Source of the DNA: Euglena gracilis
Taxonomy: Eukaryota > Euglenida > Euglenophyceae > Euglenales
Length of the DNA stretch: 64,000 nt
Reading direction: 5' to 3'
Assembly: GCA_039621445.1 (NCBI GenBank)
Contig: CP154954.1
Span: forward strand, 27,392,123-27,456,122
Under the pieces are notes generated by a model. That model ran no database searches, was not told the DNA's origin, and was given only the letters and a program-made list of their open reading frames with translations. The first letter of the stretch is position 1, and each line of letters opens with the position of its first letter. Made by a program: the position numbers and the translations under genes. Below, one piece after another: positions 34,520-45,800 of the stretch.

Positions 34520-34925
34520 CCTGAAAGACCTCTGGCCCTGCCGCCGTTAGAACGCACGGCCAAGTATTTCATAGACGATGACTGGGGCCAGGGGATTCCC
34601 CAGGCCGACGTCAACCCGGCGGGCATGCCCTCTGCTGCATTCTCCGGGGACGATGCGTCACGAAGGACGACAATCCATTCTTTCTCTGAGGGGCCGGAGC
34701 CAATCCCAAGGAACACCTCGGCACCAACGTACATCGGTGGGGTCGTGGCGGAATCCTCTGATTTGAATGTTTCGGTGCCATCCCCGCCCAGCGAACGCCC
34801 CGTGGCCTCTCCCAAGGCCAACCTCTCCGCCGCACTTGGGGGTCCTGTCGATTCTGTTCTGCTGTTCCCTCGTGTTGAAAGGGAGGCCGGGAGCGTTTTA
34901 ATGATGGCCTGGAGGAAGTTGTGCA
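34520..34925 (+). CDS. Long open island, acidic/Ser-Pro-rich protein (gene D)
   Basis: A continuous plus-strand frame of about 135 codons includes LERTAKYFIDDDWGQGIPQA, DVNPAGMPSAAFSGDD and NLSAALGGPVDSVLLFPRVE. The minus strand is also open, so strand choice rests on codon preference and on the neighbouring plus-strand exons. Low hydrophobicity and Ser/Pro/Asp content suggest a disordered region. No family recognised. Confidence 0.4.
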
Positions 34926-35095
34926 CTGCAACAAAGAGGGTCCCAGTGCTATCTACCATTCTTCCCCTTCATTGTTGTTTCCGTCAAATCAAGGGAGAGA
35001 CGTGGACAAATGGTTTGACCATTTGTCCCTCCTTGACATGCCAACATTTCCGCAGTTTTGGGGGGAATTCAGACAATGTTCAGACAATGTTTGTG

Positions 35096-35283
<188 letters not shown>

Positions 35284-35485
35284 TGTTTTGCCCGCGCGCG
35301 CCCGCGTGTGTCTGTGTGTGTACCAGTGTGTGTGGGTATGAGTACATGTGTGCATGTGTGCGTGTGTGTGCGTGTGCCTGCACACAAGCACATGTGGGAA
35401 TTGTGGAAAATGTGTTGGCGTGGGTGTTTGTGTGCAAAAGCCCCAACCCCCTCGGTGCACCGCGACTTCCCCATGCGGCCCGCAG

Positions 35486-36021
35486 GTCGCCTCCCCGGGG
35501 CTCATCCTGCCCGCTCCGCCACCCCTGACAAGGGGACGTTCGCCGTGGCGGGGGGCGGGACCCACAGCAGCCGGCGGCACCCAGGCCAGCGGTGCCCTCT
35601 GGCCGTGGTACCCACCCAGTGCAGCGTTCCAGCCAAAGTCAGTCCACCCCCAACGCCTTGCGTTTAATATTACCGTCTGCCACAGCGGCTGACCCGTCTT
35701 CTCGGTGTTTGAAGAGGGCACACCCGTTGAGGCAGTTTGCTTGCGGATTTTGCCCCACCGAGAGAGGCTGGCCAAAGCACCACCGGCGCGACCAAAATGA
35801 ACCACAGCGGCGGTGTGGAGGGGAGGGGCATCGCTGCGCGGGAGCCCCCCTCGCACCCCCAGCGCCTCGGCTGCAGCCCACCACGTGCCGTGCACCGCAG
35901 CGCGCGGCAGCGGCCCATCCTGCAGGGGACCCGCTGGGCGACGTTGACGGCGGCCCCCCAGCAGCCACCGCCGCGGTTCAGGCGGGCCCTCTCGGTTTGC
36001 TCCCTCGGGCAGTTTCCTGCC
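35486..36021 (+). CDS. GC-rich coding-like island(s) (gene D)
   Basis: Begins after an acceptor (ccatgcggcccgcag at 35471-35485). Possible donors lie at GCCAAA|GTCAGT (35638) and CCTGCCAAA|GTCCCC (36022), so it may be two exons. Several frames are open on both strands; one plus frame gives ALWPWYPPSAAFQPKSVHPQ. The island is supported by composition and signals; the frame is uncertain. Confidence 0.35.
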
Positions 36022-36052
36022 AAAGTCCCCCCCCCCCACAACCCCTCCCCCA

Positions 36053-36172
36053 GTCGCCTGGCCGACCACAGCCCATGGCCCCCCAGTCGAAAATGGCGAA
36101 AATGGCAAGCGTGGGGCGACGCCGCTCACCGAACGGCTCGCAGAGTTGGCGCGGCTTTTCGCCCCTGAATGA
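36053..36172 (+). CDS. Terminal exon of unknown gene D
   Basis: A long C-rich acceptor (acaacccctcccccag) opens AWPTTAHGPPVENGENGKRG then ATPLTERLAELARLFAPE and TGA at 36170-36172. The end is a clear amphipathic helix (LTERLAELARLF). The sequence after it turns AT-rich. Family unknown; whether all islands from 31609 belong to it is inference from strand and spacing. Confidence 0.5.
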   Translation, partial: VAWPTTAHGPPVENGENGKRGATPLTERLAELARLFAPE

Positions 36173-36412
36173 CTGAATGACTTGTTCTTCTCCTCAGGGA
36201 GGCTGAAAGCGTCATGTTCAAAATTCGGGTAGCTTGCTGACTTGGGCTGCCATTTTGGTCCCAACTTGGGGTTTGTTCAATGGCTCTCTGGCTTTCAACA
36301 GCTTCTCTGGCTTGAGCCTTTCTTTGGCGTCACCGGTGAAGTTCGTCCATGTATTTCCAATGAAGACGGGGGGGGTCCCGCCCGAAAAACCCAAAGTTCA
36401 CCGTCTGATCTC

Positions 36413-36442
36413 CAGCAGCAGCAGCAGCAGCAGCAACAGCAG
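36413..36442. repeat. (CAG)n microsatellite
   Basis: About ten CAG units with one CAA, 100 bp upstream of the opposite-phase (CTG)n at 36538. Confidence 0.95.
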
Positions 36443-36465
36443 AACTCCACCGGTGAACTTCACCA

Positions 36466-36534
36466 GTGAAGTTTCTCCATGAAATTCCTTTAGGGGCGGA
36501 GCCCCCCACCCCCGCCCCCCACCCCTGCCTAACC

Positions 36535-36578
<44 letters not shown>

Positions 36579-36717
36579 ACCCGTGCCGCGGGCGGGGGGT
36601 CGTGAGAAAGCCCCCAGCGGGAGTGCTCTCTTCGCGGGAGGAACCGCGGCATGGCCCCGGCCGCCGGAGGCCGAGGGCCAGGAGTGCGTGGTGTGCATGG
36701 CGCGGGGCCGCCGCACG
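36466..36717 (+). CDS. RING-finger protein exon with polyalanine
   Basis: The frame contains about 13 Ala encoded by GCT/CTG repeats (36538-36577), then EAEGQECVVCMARGRRT, ending at the donor CGCACG|GTGGCC. 'ECVVCMxxxRxT' is the first Cys pair of a C3HC4 RING as in many E3 ubiquitin ligases. Combined with PFLPCRHLCCCAPC at 37699, the spacing is C-x2-C-x11-C-x-H-x2-C-x2-C, as expected. The start codon is unproven; an ATG at 36466 is possible but the exon may begin later. Confidence 0.55.
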
Positions 36718-36837
36718 GTGGCCGCGGGGCTGCCGGGCGAGGCGGCGGGGGTGTGTGGGCTTGGCACATGGGCAGTGCACACCAAAAGTGGGGTTTGTTC
36801 AGCCGTCCGGCGCCATGGTTCAGGGGGGGGGGAATTG

Positions 36838-37246
36838 TCCGCAATTTTTCCGCAATTTCCGCAATTTTCCGCAATTTTTTCCGCAATTTCCGCAATTTTT
36901 CCGCAATTTTTCACCATTTTGTTGAAGAATTTTTTCCCCACCACCGAAGATGGAAGATGCAATGAGTTCAAGCCATTCTTCAAATGGATCAACAGGTGTG
37001 CTATTGTGTTTTGTTGTTCCCCCCCCAGGTGCACCACTGGTCACAGGATTGGGTGCGTCCCACCTGTGCAAAGAACATCAAGCGTGTTGATTTGTGCTCG
37101 CCTGCATCGACGTGGGTGTTGCGGTGTTCTGAACCTCACAATTGAAAATTTTCTAAGTCCCCCCAAGTATACCCGATATCAATTTTTCCGCAATTTTTCC
37201 GCAATTTCCGCAATTTTTCCGCAATTTTTCCGCAATTTTTCCGAAG
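36838..37246. repeat. Two CCGCAATTTT arrays
   Basis: Arrays of ccgcaattttt-type units at 36838-36913 and 37178-37246 in the RING gene intron. The second is flanked by direct repeats of gatatcaattt. Confidence 0.8.
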
Positions 37247-37691
37247 GCCTCAGATATCAATTTCCCCCCCCCCTGATGGTTCCATGCACGCGGCAGCCAG
37301 CTGGTTTCCATGCTTTCGTTCAAACATGGCCAGTCTCTTGGCAAAATTTAACCACAGGTTCGAGTTTGCCTGCTGAGCCGTTTTGCTTGGAGCACCACGC
37401 ACACCCACCGGTTCATTCCCATCCCCTTCCCCAGCTCGTTGGCCCCTTCGTCAACTTGCCCCCTCCCGCAGTGCGCGACCCACGTTGTCGAGGGTCCCAG
37501 CAACGGTTCCCAACGTTACAGATGTCCCCTCGAAAGAATGCAAACACCAGCAGGCGCACGGAAAAGCGCAGGTGTGGGTCACAGCTTGCATATGCTGTGA
37601 CAGGTATCCCCCGCCCACTGGCTCGGTAGTTATTTAGGTGAGCGAGTTATTAAAAGGACAAACAAAGGCAACGCAACACTCCACGCGTCAG

Positions 37692-37764
37692 CCGCCCGAC
37701 GCCGTTCCTGCCATGCCGACACCTGTGCTGCTGCGCGCCGTGCGGGGCGTCCCTGTCGGACTGA
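37692..37764 (+). CDS. RING-finger core exon
   Basis: After the acceptor (ccacgcgtcag) the frame reads RPTPFLPCRHLCCCAPCGAS then LSD and a stop at 37762-37764, with a possible donor at 37755. PCRHLCCCAPC supplies the third Cys, the His and the next two Cys of a C3HC4 RING. Phase with the 36466 exon is off by a nucleotide under the simplest boundaries, so one boundary is wrong or an indel is present. Confidence 0.55.
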
Positions 37765-37959
37765 CCAGGCCGTGGCGACAAAACCAAGCGTGCCCCCCCA
37801 ACAAATGTGGGGACTGGCTTGAAACGGGGGAAATGGTGAAATTGGACTGGCAGGGGAGGCGATCGGCCAGAAGGCACAGCAAGTGAACCATCGTGTTACC
37901 GCTGTGGCTTTGTTTGGATATGTGTGGGGGGGTTTTTATTGCCAGAAAAGTGGCTGGCA

Positions 37960-38198
37960 CAGGCTTCTTTTTAAGACCCCCGGGGGGGGGGGGTCCCCAC
38001 CCACCCAGGGTGGCGCGGGACCCCCCCCCGGGGGGGACCCCCCCAAAATCGGGCCCGTTAAAGGCAATTTCAAAAAAATTTCGGCGCTTCGTGCCGAAAA
38101 GGTATACCCAGCGCCTCCGGCGCGGGACTCCCCCCGGGGGGTCCGGCCCGACCCACCCCCCCCCCGGCGGGGGGTCTGCTGACTTAAAAAGAAGCCTG
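37960..38198. mobile_element. hAT-like MITE, CAGGCTTCTTTTTAAG family, 8-bp TSD
   Basis: A 239-bp element with inverted termini CAGGCTTCTTTTTAAGA / ACTTAAAAAGAAGCCTG and an exact 8-bp duplication GGCTGGCA at 37952-37959 and 38199-38206. Inside are C/G runs and the hairpin TTTCGGCGC-TTCG-TGCCGAAA (38078-38098). It lies in the probable RING-gene intron. Confidence 0.9.
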
Positions 38199-38296
38199 GG
38201 CTGGCAGGGCTTGCAGGAGAGGGGGAGATTTTGTCGAAGTCGGCAAAGTCTCTTTCCACCGACTCCGCGGCATGGGGGTTGCTGGACCGCCCACAG

Positions 38297-38355
38297 CCCG
38301 GAGCCGCCCCATGTGCCGCCGAGGGATTGGGTCCCGGATGGAGGTGTTCATTTGA
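38297..38355 (+). CDS. RING-finger C-terminal exon
   Basis: After gccgcccacag the frame reads RSRPMCRRGIGSRMEVFI, stop at 38353-38355. This resembles the end of C3HC4 RINGs (CPxCRxxIxxxxxVFI), with Arg in place of the seventh metal-binding Cys. That replacement is a single T-to-C change, so it could be a real loss or a sequence error. Confidence 0.45.
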
Positions 38356-38802
38356 CGCTGACCCCGGCGGGACGCGTCACGTGCTTGTGTTGGCAGCTGC
38401 AGCGATATTACAGCGTTACGCAGGCCTCCTCTGAATGCTCCCTCATTTTACGTTGTTTGGTGCATGGAATGGTCTGCACAACCCTTGCCCCTGCTTGGGA
38501 AAACATGTTCAATGTGTGAATTTTTATTTTCTCAGTCTTGAGATTTTTCCTCGACTTTTTTTTCAGGCGGTTTGCTTCTTGATGATGCTGCAAGTGAGGA
38601 TTCCGGCAATTCTGAGCCCAGTGGCACAGGGGCAAGTGATGGCAGCCCAGCATGGCCGTCAGCCTCGCGACGGTTATCCTTTCTTTCCCCCCATTAAATT
38701 GCTGTTGGTTGTAATATTTGCACCTATCTGCACCGTCATCGTTCCTCGCACAGACCTGGGCTGCATATGGAATTTTATTTCCATGTGTCACACAGATTTT
38801 GA

Positions 38803-38883
38803 AGGCCAGAACCCCAATTGGAGCGAATTCCGGGTGCTGAAAGGCCAGCCCCGAATTGGAGCGAATTCCAGGTGCTGAAAGGC
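38803..38883. repeat. Tandem duplication of about 40 bp
   Basis: Two adjacent copies of gaaggccag-(a/c)ccccaattggagcgaattcc-(g/a)ggtgct. Confidence 0.85.
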
Positions 38884-39783
38884 CAAAAAGTTGCGTTTGA
38901 AGCACATCGTCCGGATGCAAGTTGGTTGCCGCTATTTTTTCTCTCTTAAATTTAGCGTTTGTCTCCCGACGCACCATTTGGAGAAAATAGAAAACTTCGG
39001 GGGAGTGGGGTAGCGAACGCAGGAAGAAGTCCGGCAGCTGGGCCAAAATTTTGAGTCCTCTTTGAGCGTGCGCGTTCATCCGAATCGACAGGCAGCAATT
39101 CAGAGGGCCTCCGGCGAGCAAGGCATGTGAGTCAAAAGCGCCACTCACTGCCAAATGCCAGAAAGTGAACCAGGAACTTCAAGCCCGAGGCCGGCGGGAA
39201 ATGGGGGCCAGGGGGAAGGAAGAGGCGGGAAGGGACAAGAGCCCAGGTCGGCGCCACATCGTCCGCAAACAGGGACCCCAAACCCACCCAAAAAAGCACC
39301 GCCGGCGAGCAAGGCACGGCCTCGCAAGGACTTTGTCCCTGGTCGGTGTTTCTCAAACGTGCCAAAAAAAACCACATACCACACAGCTGGCTGGCATCCC
39401 CTCCAAAGTGGCACGCAACTGGAGGTGGCCCACCCAACCAGCCAAACCCACCCAAAATGGGCTGAAAAAGCTGGAAATTGTTTTTCGGCCCATCGCCCCC
39501 CCCCCCGAGGGGGGTCCAACAGCCAAACCACCCCGCACCCACTGGGGGGTCACACAGGTGTTGAATCTCGGCCCAAACCACCCCCAAAGGGTTTTCAGAG
39601 TTTAAAAGGCTTCAAAGCGGTTCGTTCTCTTCGACAAAAGTGTTCAGAAAGCAGTTCCGTCCAAGATCACAGTGGGATGGATTACAGCGCGCTTTCTGAC
39701 CCCGTGACAACTTGTGCATGCGGCACCCTGCGCACGCAGCTGACCATTCATTACAGTCATACGGAGGAAGGCCGTTTCTCAGC

Positions 39784-40072
39784 CAGGGGTTTTTTTGAGA
39801 CCGGGGGGGAGGGGGTCGGCACCCACCCACCAACCCCCTGGGGTTGGGCCGCCCCCCCGGGGGGGGGGGGTCCTGGGGGACCCACCCAGTTTTGCCTGAA
39901 AATGGCCAAAAATGGCAATAGCACCTTATTACAAAAATAGCACCTTATTCAAAATTTTCGGCGCCAAAAAAGATATACCCAGACCCTACCCCCACCCCCC
40001 CCCCCGGGAGAGGAAGGGACCCACCCACCCTACCCCCCTCCCCCAGGGGGTCCGAGACTCAAAAAACCCCTG
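39784..40072. mobile_element. hAT-like MITE at the AAR stop codon, 8-bp TSD
   Basis: A 289-bp element with inverted termini CAGGGGTTTTTTTGAGACC / GACTCAAAAAACCCCTG and an exact 8-bp duplication TTCTCAGC at 39776-39783 and 40073-40080. The right-hand duplication contains the reductase stop codon (complement of 40076-40078). Internal C/G runs are present. Confidence 0.9.
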
Positions 40073-40075
40073 TTC

Positions 40076-40295
40076 TCAGCGCTGGTCAGGGCGGGGGGCG
40101 ATGCGGGTGATCAGCAGGTGGGTCTTCCCGGACGGCTTCAGCCGGTCGTTGGGCGGCATGAAGCCCAGGTCCACCAGGTACTGGAGGTAGACGTCCATGG
40201 TGGCGTCGATGTCGGGGAACGAGAAGCCGCCGGGGACGCTCGCCAGGCCCGCATCCAGATTTGTCCGCTCCCACTTGGCCGCAGGCCACAGAGGG
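40076..40295 (-). CDS. LYS2-like: AAR terminal exon 18
   Basis: [74 protein letters not shown] at 40078-40076 (minus). Matches the end of R domains, where a helical segment and 'YLxxLxxxGFxPxP' close the protein. The acceptor is probably gcctacaccgaag near 40296. The 8-bp duplication of the downstream MITE covers the stop codon. Confidence 0.88.
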
Positions 40296-42792
40296 CTTCG
40301 GTGTAGGCGAAAAAAGGGGGAATGACAGCAAATAAACACAAGTGCTAAGTATAAGCCCAGTATAAATCACTTGGCAGTATAAACACTACGCTCGCCCTTT
40401 CAGCATGCCATCATCATGCAAAAAAAAATCTTGGCGAGCGCCGGGAACAGGCTTCTTTTTAAGACCCCCGGGGGGGGGGGGGAGGGGGGGTCCCCCCCAC
40501 CCACCCAGGGTGGCGCGGGACCCCCGCCCCCCAGGGGGGGCAGGGATGGATGGGAAGCCTTGAGGGGGGGGGGGGGTGGGTCGGACCCCCCCTCCCGACA
40601 CGGAGGGGGGGGGGGGTGGGTCGGGCCCCCCCCTCCTACCTCGAAACTGAGGGGGGGCCGAAATTTTTTCGATTTCATGGACGGGCAAAGGGCCAGAAAT
40701 CGGGTCGGAATCGGTCAAAAACACCTGATTTTTCTTTGAAAATCGTTCCAAAAATGCTCATTTTTTGAATTTTTTTGAACATGTTTTTGGGGGAAAACAC
40801 CAACACATCAAAAAATGGGCAATATGGCCAAAAGTCAGCAAAAGGGGTGTTTTTTGCTCATTTTCCGGCGCGCAGCGCTGGAAGAAAATTTTCTGCTATT
40901 TTTGGCACCTGTCAAGGAGGGGGGGGTGGGGGGGTCCGGACCCCCCCTCCCAACATCTAGGGGGGGGGGGGGGTCCGGACCCCCCCCCTACCCCCTTACC
41001 CCCCCAGGGGGGGGGGGTGGTCGGGACCCCCCCCTACCACCTACCTCAATACCGAAGGGCTTCCCATCCATCCCTGGGGGGGGGACCCCCCCAAAATTGG
41101 GCCCGCTAAAGGCAATTTTCAAAAATTTTCGGTGCTTCGCGCCGAAAAGGTATACCCGGCGCCTCCGGCGCGGGACCCCCGGGGGGGGGGGGGTCAGGTG
41201 ACTTAAAAAGAAGCCTGGCCCGGGAACCCCAAAGAGAAAAAGGTTTCTAGGCTCAAAAAATGCTTCCAAAAAAAACAGTCTCTGGTGGTGGGCGCCTTGG
41301 GCAGCCTGGGCGGGGCGGATGCGCGTGTCCAGCCAGTTCTCTGTGAAGGTTGGCAGGATGGCCGTGAGGGCGTTGGGCTCGGCGCTGTCTCCCTGGCCGG
41401 CGATGGCGGCGATCAGCCGCTGCCACCCCCAGAGGCGTGTTTCCCGTTGGGGCGGGGGGGCGGACCAGGTGATGGGCCACGGTTGGATGCGCAAAAACAG
41501 CCTTCTTTTCCACACCACCTGCCCAGCGTGGGATACCCCCAGAGGGTTTGAAATGAGCGGGAGGGAGGGGGGGAGGGGGTGGGGTGGATCTACTGGAGGG
41601 ACTGGAGGAGCAAGCCCAAAGAAGATGGGAACATCCTTCTGGCTGCCACTCAGCATATGGTACAGGGGTGACGGCGTAACCATTGCGCCTGTCCGAGGAA
41701 GTGAGAAGCAGTGGCACAGCAATTCTTGCAATGAACGGCAGGGCAGCAAAACTGTTCCTGTTTTCCTTATGGCGGCTGTACATCAGGGAGTTTCTTGGCA
41801 ACATGTGTGCGTAATGGTTGCCCATAACCCGGATTAACCCGGATTCAAATTCAGATACTGATAATTTAGAATTATAATCCCCCCCCAAAAACAGCAAAGC
41901 CCAAAAAGAAATAAAAACCAAAGGCCATAAAAAATTTGTGACTTTTAAACTTAACCAACTAGGGCCACTCCTCAGGAGCTCAAAAAATGCCATTTTTGGC
42001 ATGTTTAGTCCTTTTCTTAAAAAAAAATGTTGGTTGGTGCTCTGGTCCAGTATCATATTTTTTTAAGCATGCATGCTGTATGCTGCCTGGTTTATTATGC
42101 AAAGTGAAAGTGAAATAACATTTGTTCGGGGAATTCTTAAGCCGGACCCCTCAGGCCCCCCAACGTTCAAGTGGCAACAAAATTTGCTGACGGGCATTCT
42201 TACGTGAAGAATGCACACGCACAGAAAAACCACACGCAGGGAGATGAGGATAACAGCAACACACCGCAGTGACTCAAAATAGCGTGGGTAGGGGAAGAGC
42301 TGTGGGGACACGACGTGGTACGTCTTGCCATGCGTGTCGGGGTTGATGGCCAGCCGGACCACCGCCCCCGCGACGTAATCCACGGGCGACATGTCGATCC
42401 CCAAGTGCCCCGGCAGATCCGGGTGCAGGCCCAATTGGGTGCAGCCCTTGAGGAAGCGGCAGAGGAAATCGTCCGTGGTCCACTTGCCGGTCTGCGAATC
42501 ACCTGAAGGACAAGAGGGGAGGCGGCAGGATGGGGGGCTTGGCTTGCAGCACCGCTTGGCCAAAATCAGGGCTGGGGGTCTGCAAATCCTTTGAAGAGAA
42601 ACCACGTGCCTGTATTGGCGACATTTCTCTGGTGGACCCTGATGCTCGTGGCTGAGATTCGCAAGAGGAGACACCCGCTGCAGGAGGTTAAGGAGAGCAG
42701 CAGCAGCAGCAGCAACAACAACACCAACACCAACAATCTCCATTTGTGTTTGTTGTTGTTGTTGTTGTTGTTGTTGCTGTTGTTGTTGTTGC

Positions 42793-42844
<52 letters not shown>

Positions 42845-45800
42845 GCTGTTGTTGTTGTTGTTGTTGTTATTTGTGGTGGTTGTTTTTACAGCGCCAACGT
42901 CGCCAGATGCTCGTCTTGCTTTGATGCAAAAGCAGAAAGGGCAGAAGAAATCCCATCATTCATCTTTAGGGGCTGCTGGGCTGGGGCAAAATTGGGTATG
43001 GTTGCACCCTCTGGAAGGTTCTGCAAGACGTTGCAACGATGTGTAACCCCTTTCTCATGGGAGAAGCGGAAGCCCTTGTGTTCCCCTGACACGCACACAC
43101 ACACACAGTGAGGCGCGCACCGGTGATGAAGCCGGGGCGGTAGACGGAGACGGGGATGCCCCGCCGCCGGGCGTTGCCCATCATGGCGTCGGCCACCCAC
43201 TTGCTCTGGCTGTAGCCCCCGTCAATGCCCTCCGTCACCGTGAGGTCCAGCAGCTCCAGAGCCAGGGAGGGGGGAGAGGAGCAGGTCATCGCCGCGGGGA
43301 ACCACAAATGCCCAAAAGGTGAGGAGGGGGGGTGGCAGCAACGGCCCCACTCCCTGGGTGGCACGGATGGCTTGGCCAGCAGGGAGGGGGTCTCGTACAC
43401 GTTGGTGGTGGAGATGTGGTGGCAGCTCTTCAGGCGCGACCCCGCGACGGCGAGCCGCAGCACCGACGGCAGGGCGCTTCGCCCCGAACCAATTGCCTTG
43501 AATGGCGGCCCATCTGGAGAAGCCGCGGGAACATGCTTCTTTTCGGAAATCACCCTTTTATGAGTTCTGGAAAAACTGCGGGTGCGGCTAGAAATTCAAC
43601 AGGCAGGCAATTCCATTGCCAAACTTGGCATTCAGGGTGACAAACACGGTGAGTTCTTTGGCCCTTTTCACTGAACCCAACTTGTCAAAAACCGCCCCGA
43701 AGGTTGAGTTTCGATTTCCAAGGGCATTGGGCTTGGCTTTCGACCATTTGTTCCATATTTGGTACATAAAAAAAGCCGAATAGAGGACATGGGCTTCTGC
43801 CCACACAATGTCCAGGAGTGCCCTGCTCTCTGCCGTGCCGCCGACGTTGATGGGCTTCAGGGTGTAGTAGTCGTGCAGCCAGTTCACCCACGCCCCGACG
43901 TGGAACAGGACGTCGGTGTTGTTGGCCACGTCCTCGTAGGCTTCAGGCGTCAGCCCCAGCTTGGGCTTGGCGAGGTTGCCCGGCAAGATGCGCAGGCGGC
44001 CCTCGCACGCGTCGGTCCACCGACCGATGGCCTCCAGCGCGCAGCTGCACACCCTCCCTTGCAGGCATGGACACCCCGGGGCCCATACCCATGAGGCTAA
44101 ACCTGGGCCTCTGGACCAGGACCCCCCCCTGGGCTTTAAAGCGGAAAGCCACAATGACGTCCATTTTGACCATTTTTGGAACTTTGAGTTGCCTTTTTTG
44201 CCAAAAAAAATATTCATTACCACTGACAAAAATTTCCCGCTATTTTCCCTCAACTTTTGAATTTTCCCAATCATTTTTTCAAAAACAAAATATTGCCATA
44301 ATATTTTCCCCCATAATTTCTGTCTCCTGTAATTTTTGTCTGCATTGTACTGCAGAAAAGCAGCAAAAAGAGCAAGGGAGGGAGTGGCAGAGTCATCCGA
44401 GCCTTGGCCTCGTCGACGCTCTCACTCAGCACCAGGCAGTAGATGGGGCAGTCGGTGAGCTCCACCAAAGTGTGCACCACGAAGCTGCCCACGAACCCGT
44501 CCGCCCCCGTGACGAAGGCCTGTGAGGCAGCACCGCAGACAGCAACGAACAAAAAAAGGCTACGGAGGAGGACGTAAAGTGCGCAATGGCTCTGTTCAGT
44601 AACCTGGGCCATTCAAGGATTTTGTCTGATTTTTCTGCCACCAATTTTATCGGAACAAATTTATCTTTGCCCAATTCCCCATCGCACTGTGTATTTCAGG
44701 CAGGGGTTTTTTTAAGACCGGGGGGGGAGTCCCGGGGGACCCACAAAAAAAAATGGCCGAAAAATCGCGAAAGTGCTAAAACAGCACTTTTTCTGCGCCT
44801 TCGGCGCCGAAAAGTATATCCCCGGGGGGGGGGGGGGCTCAGCCGGACCCAACAACACTACCCCCCCCCGGGAGTCCACGACTAAAAAAAACCCTGATTT
44901 CAGCAGATTCCTTGGGGGAAAAGTAAAATTTTGGGCACGTCAGAAGCAACAAACAGTGGCAACTAACCCCAAAATTATTACCAAAACCCCGGTAATTATT
45001 TGGACACTCGAAATCGAGGGCCGGGAGTTTTTCCATTTGGTGGGTGTCATTTTTGCTGGGGGTGACACAACCTGGACCCTTGAAAAAAGCGATGCAAAAA
45101 GAAGCAAAGAAAACACAAAAAACCCACAAAAAACTCACAAAAAAAGCCAAAAAAACAACAAATTGCATGCAAAATATTTCAGTTGGCATCAGGGCGTTTC
45201 CCCCCCCAGGGGTCTGGGGCTGGAGCTGGGCCCAACTCGGGGTCGAACCGGGTACCAAAAAAAAATCGAAATCACAAAAATGCCCCAAAAACTGCCAATT
45301 ATGCAAAAAAAAAATGTATTATTTGACCCCAAATTTTTGTTGGCCAGCCTAAATTTGACCCATTTTCGCCCATTTTCGCCTATTTTTGACCCATTTTTGC
45401 ACCCCTGAAAACAAAAAATCCGTTACCGTCCAGCCGCCCTTTGGGCAGCTGGAAAATTTTCGTTGAAGGGGGGTTCCCGGGTTGGAAAAGGCTGCTGGCT
45501 GGCTGGCTGGACCCCCCGGGTGGGGTCAAATTTTCTTAAGCTATGCCCTGGCTGGCATGCACACTTTCCGCTTTCTGCTGGAGAGGATTTAGAAGTGGGG
45601 GGGGGGGCTTCTAATTGGGTACCCTTTTGCAGCCTAAAAAATCTTCTGCACTTTGTACCAGGTGTAAAAAGTCTGGCTTTTTGGACTTCGATGTGGAAAT
45701 TGCTCTTTTTTCATTTGCCAAGCGTCCTCTGTCCCAACCCCAGGGTTCGATATAAGGAGAGGAGGGGGGGGGTGGTCCGGACCCCCCCCCCTGCGGGCCA

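Noticed and set aside
37472-37571. Exon CATHVVEG...CPLERM as the second half of a RING
   Set aside because: It has good splice sites, but the PCRHLCCCAPC exon gives correct RING spacing and this one lacks the final Cys. It could still be another exon.
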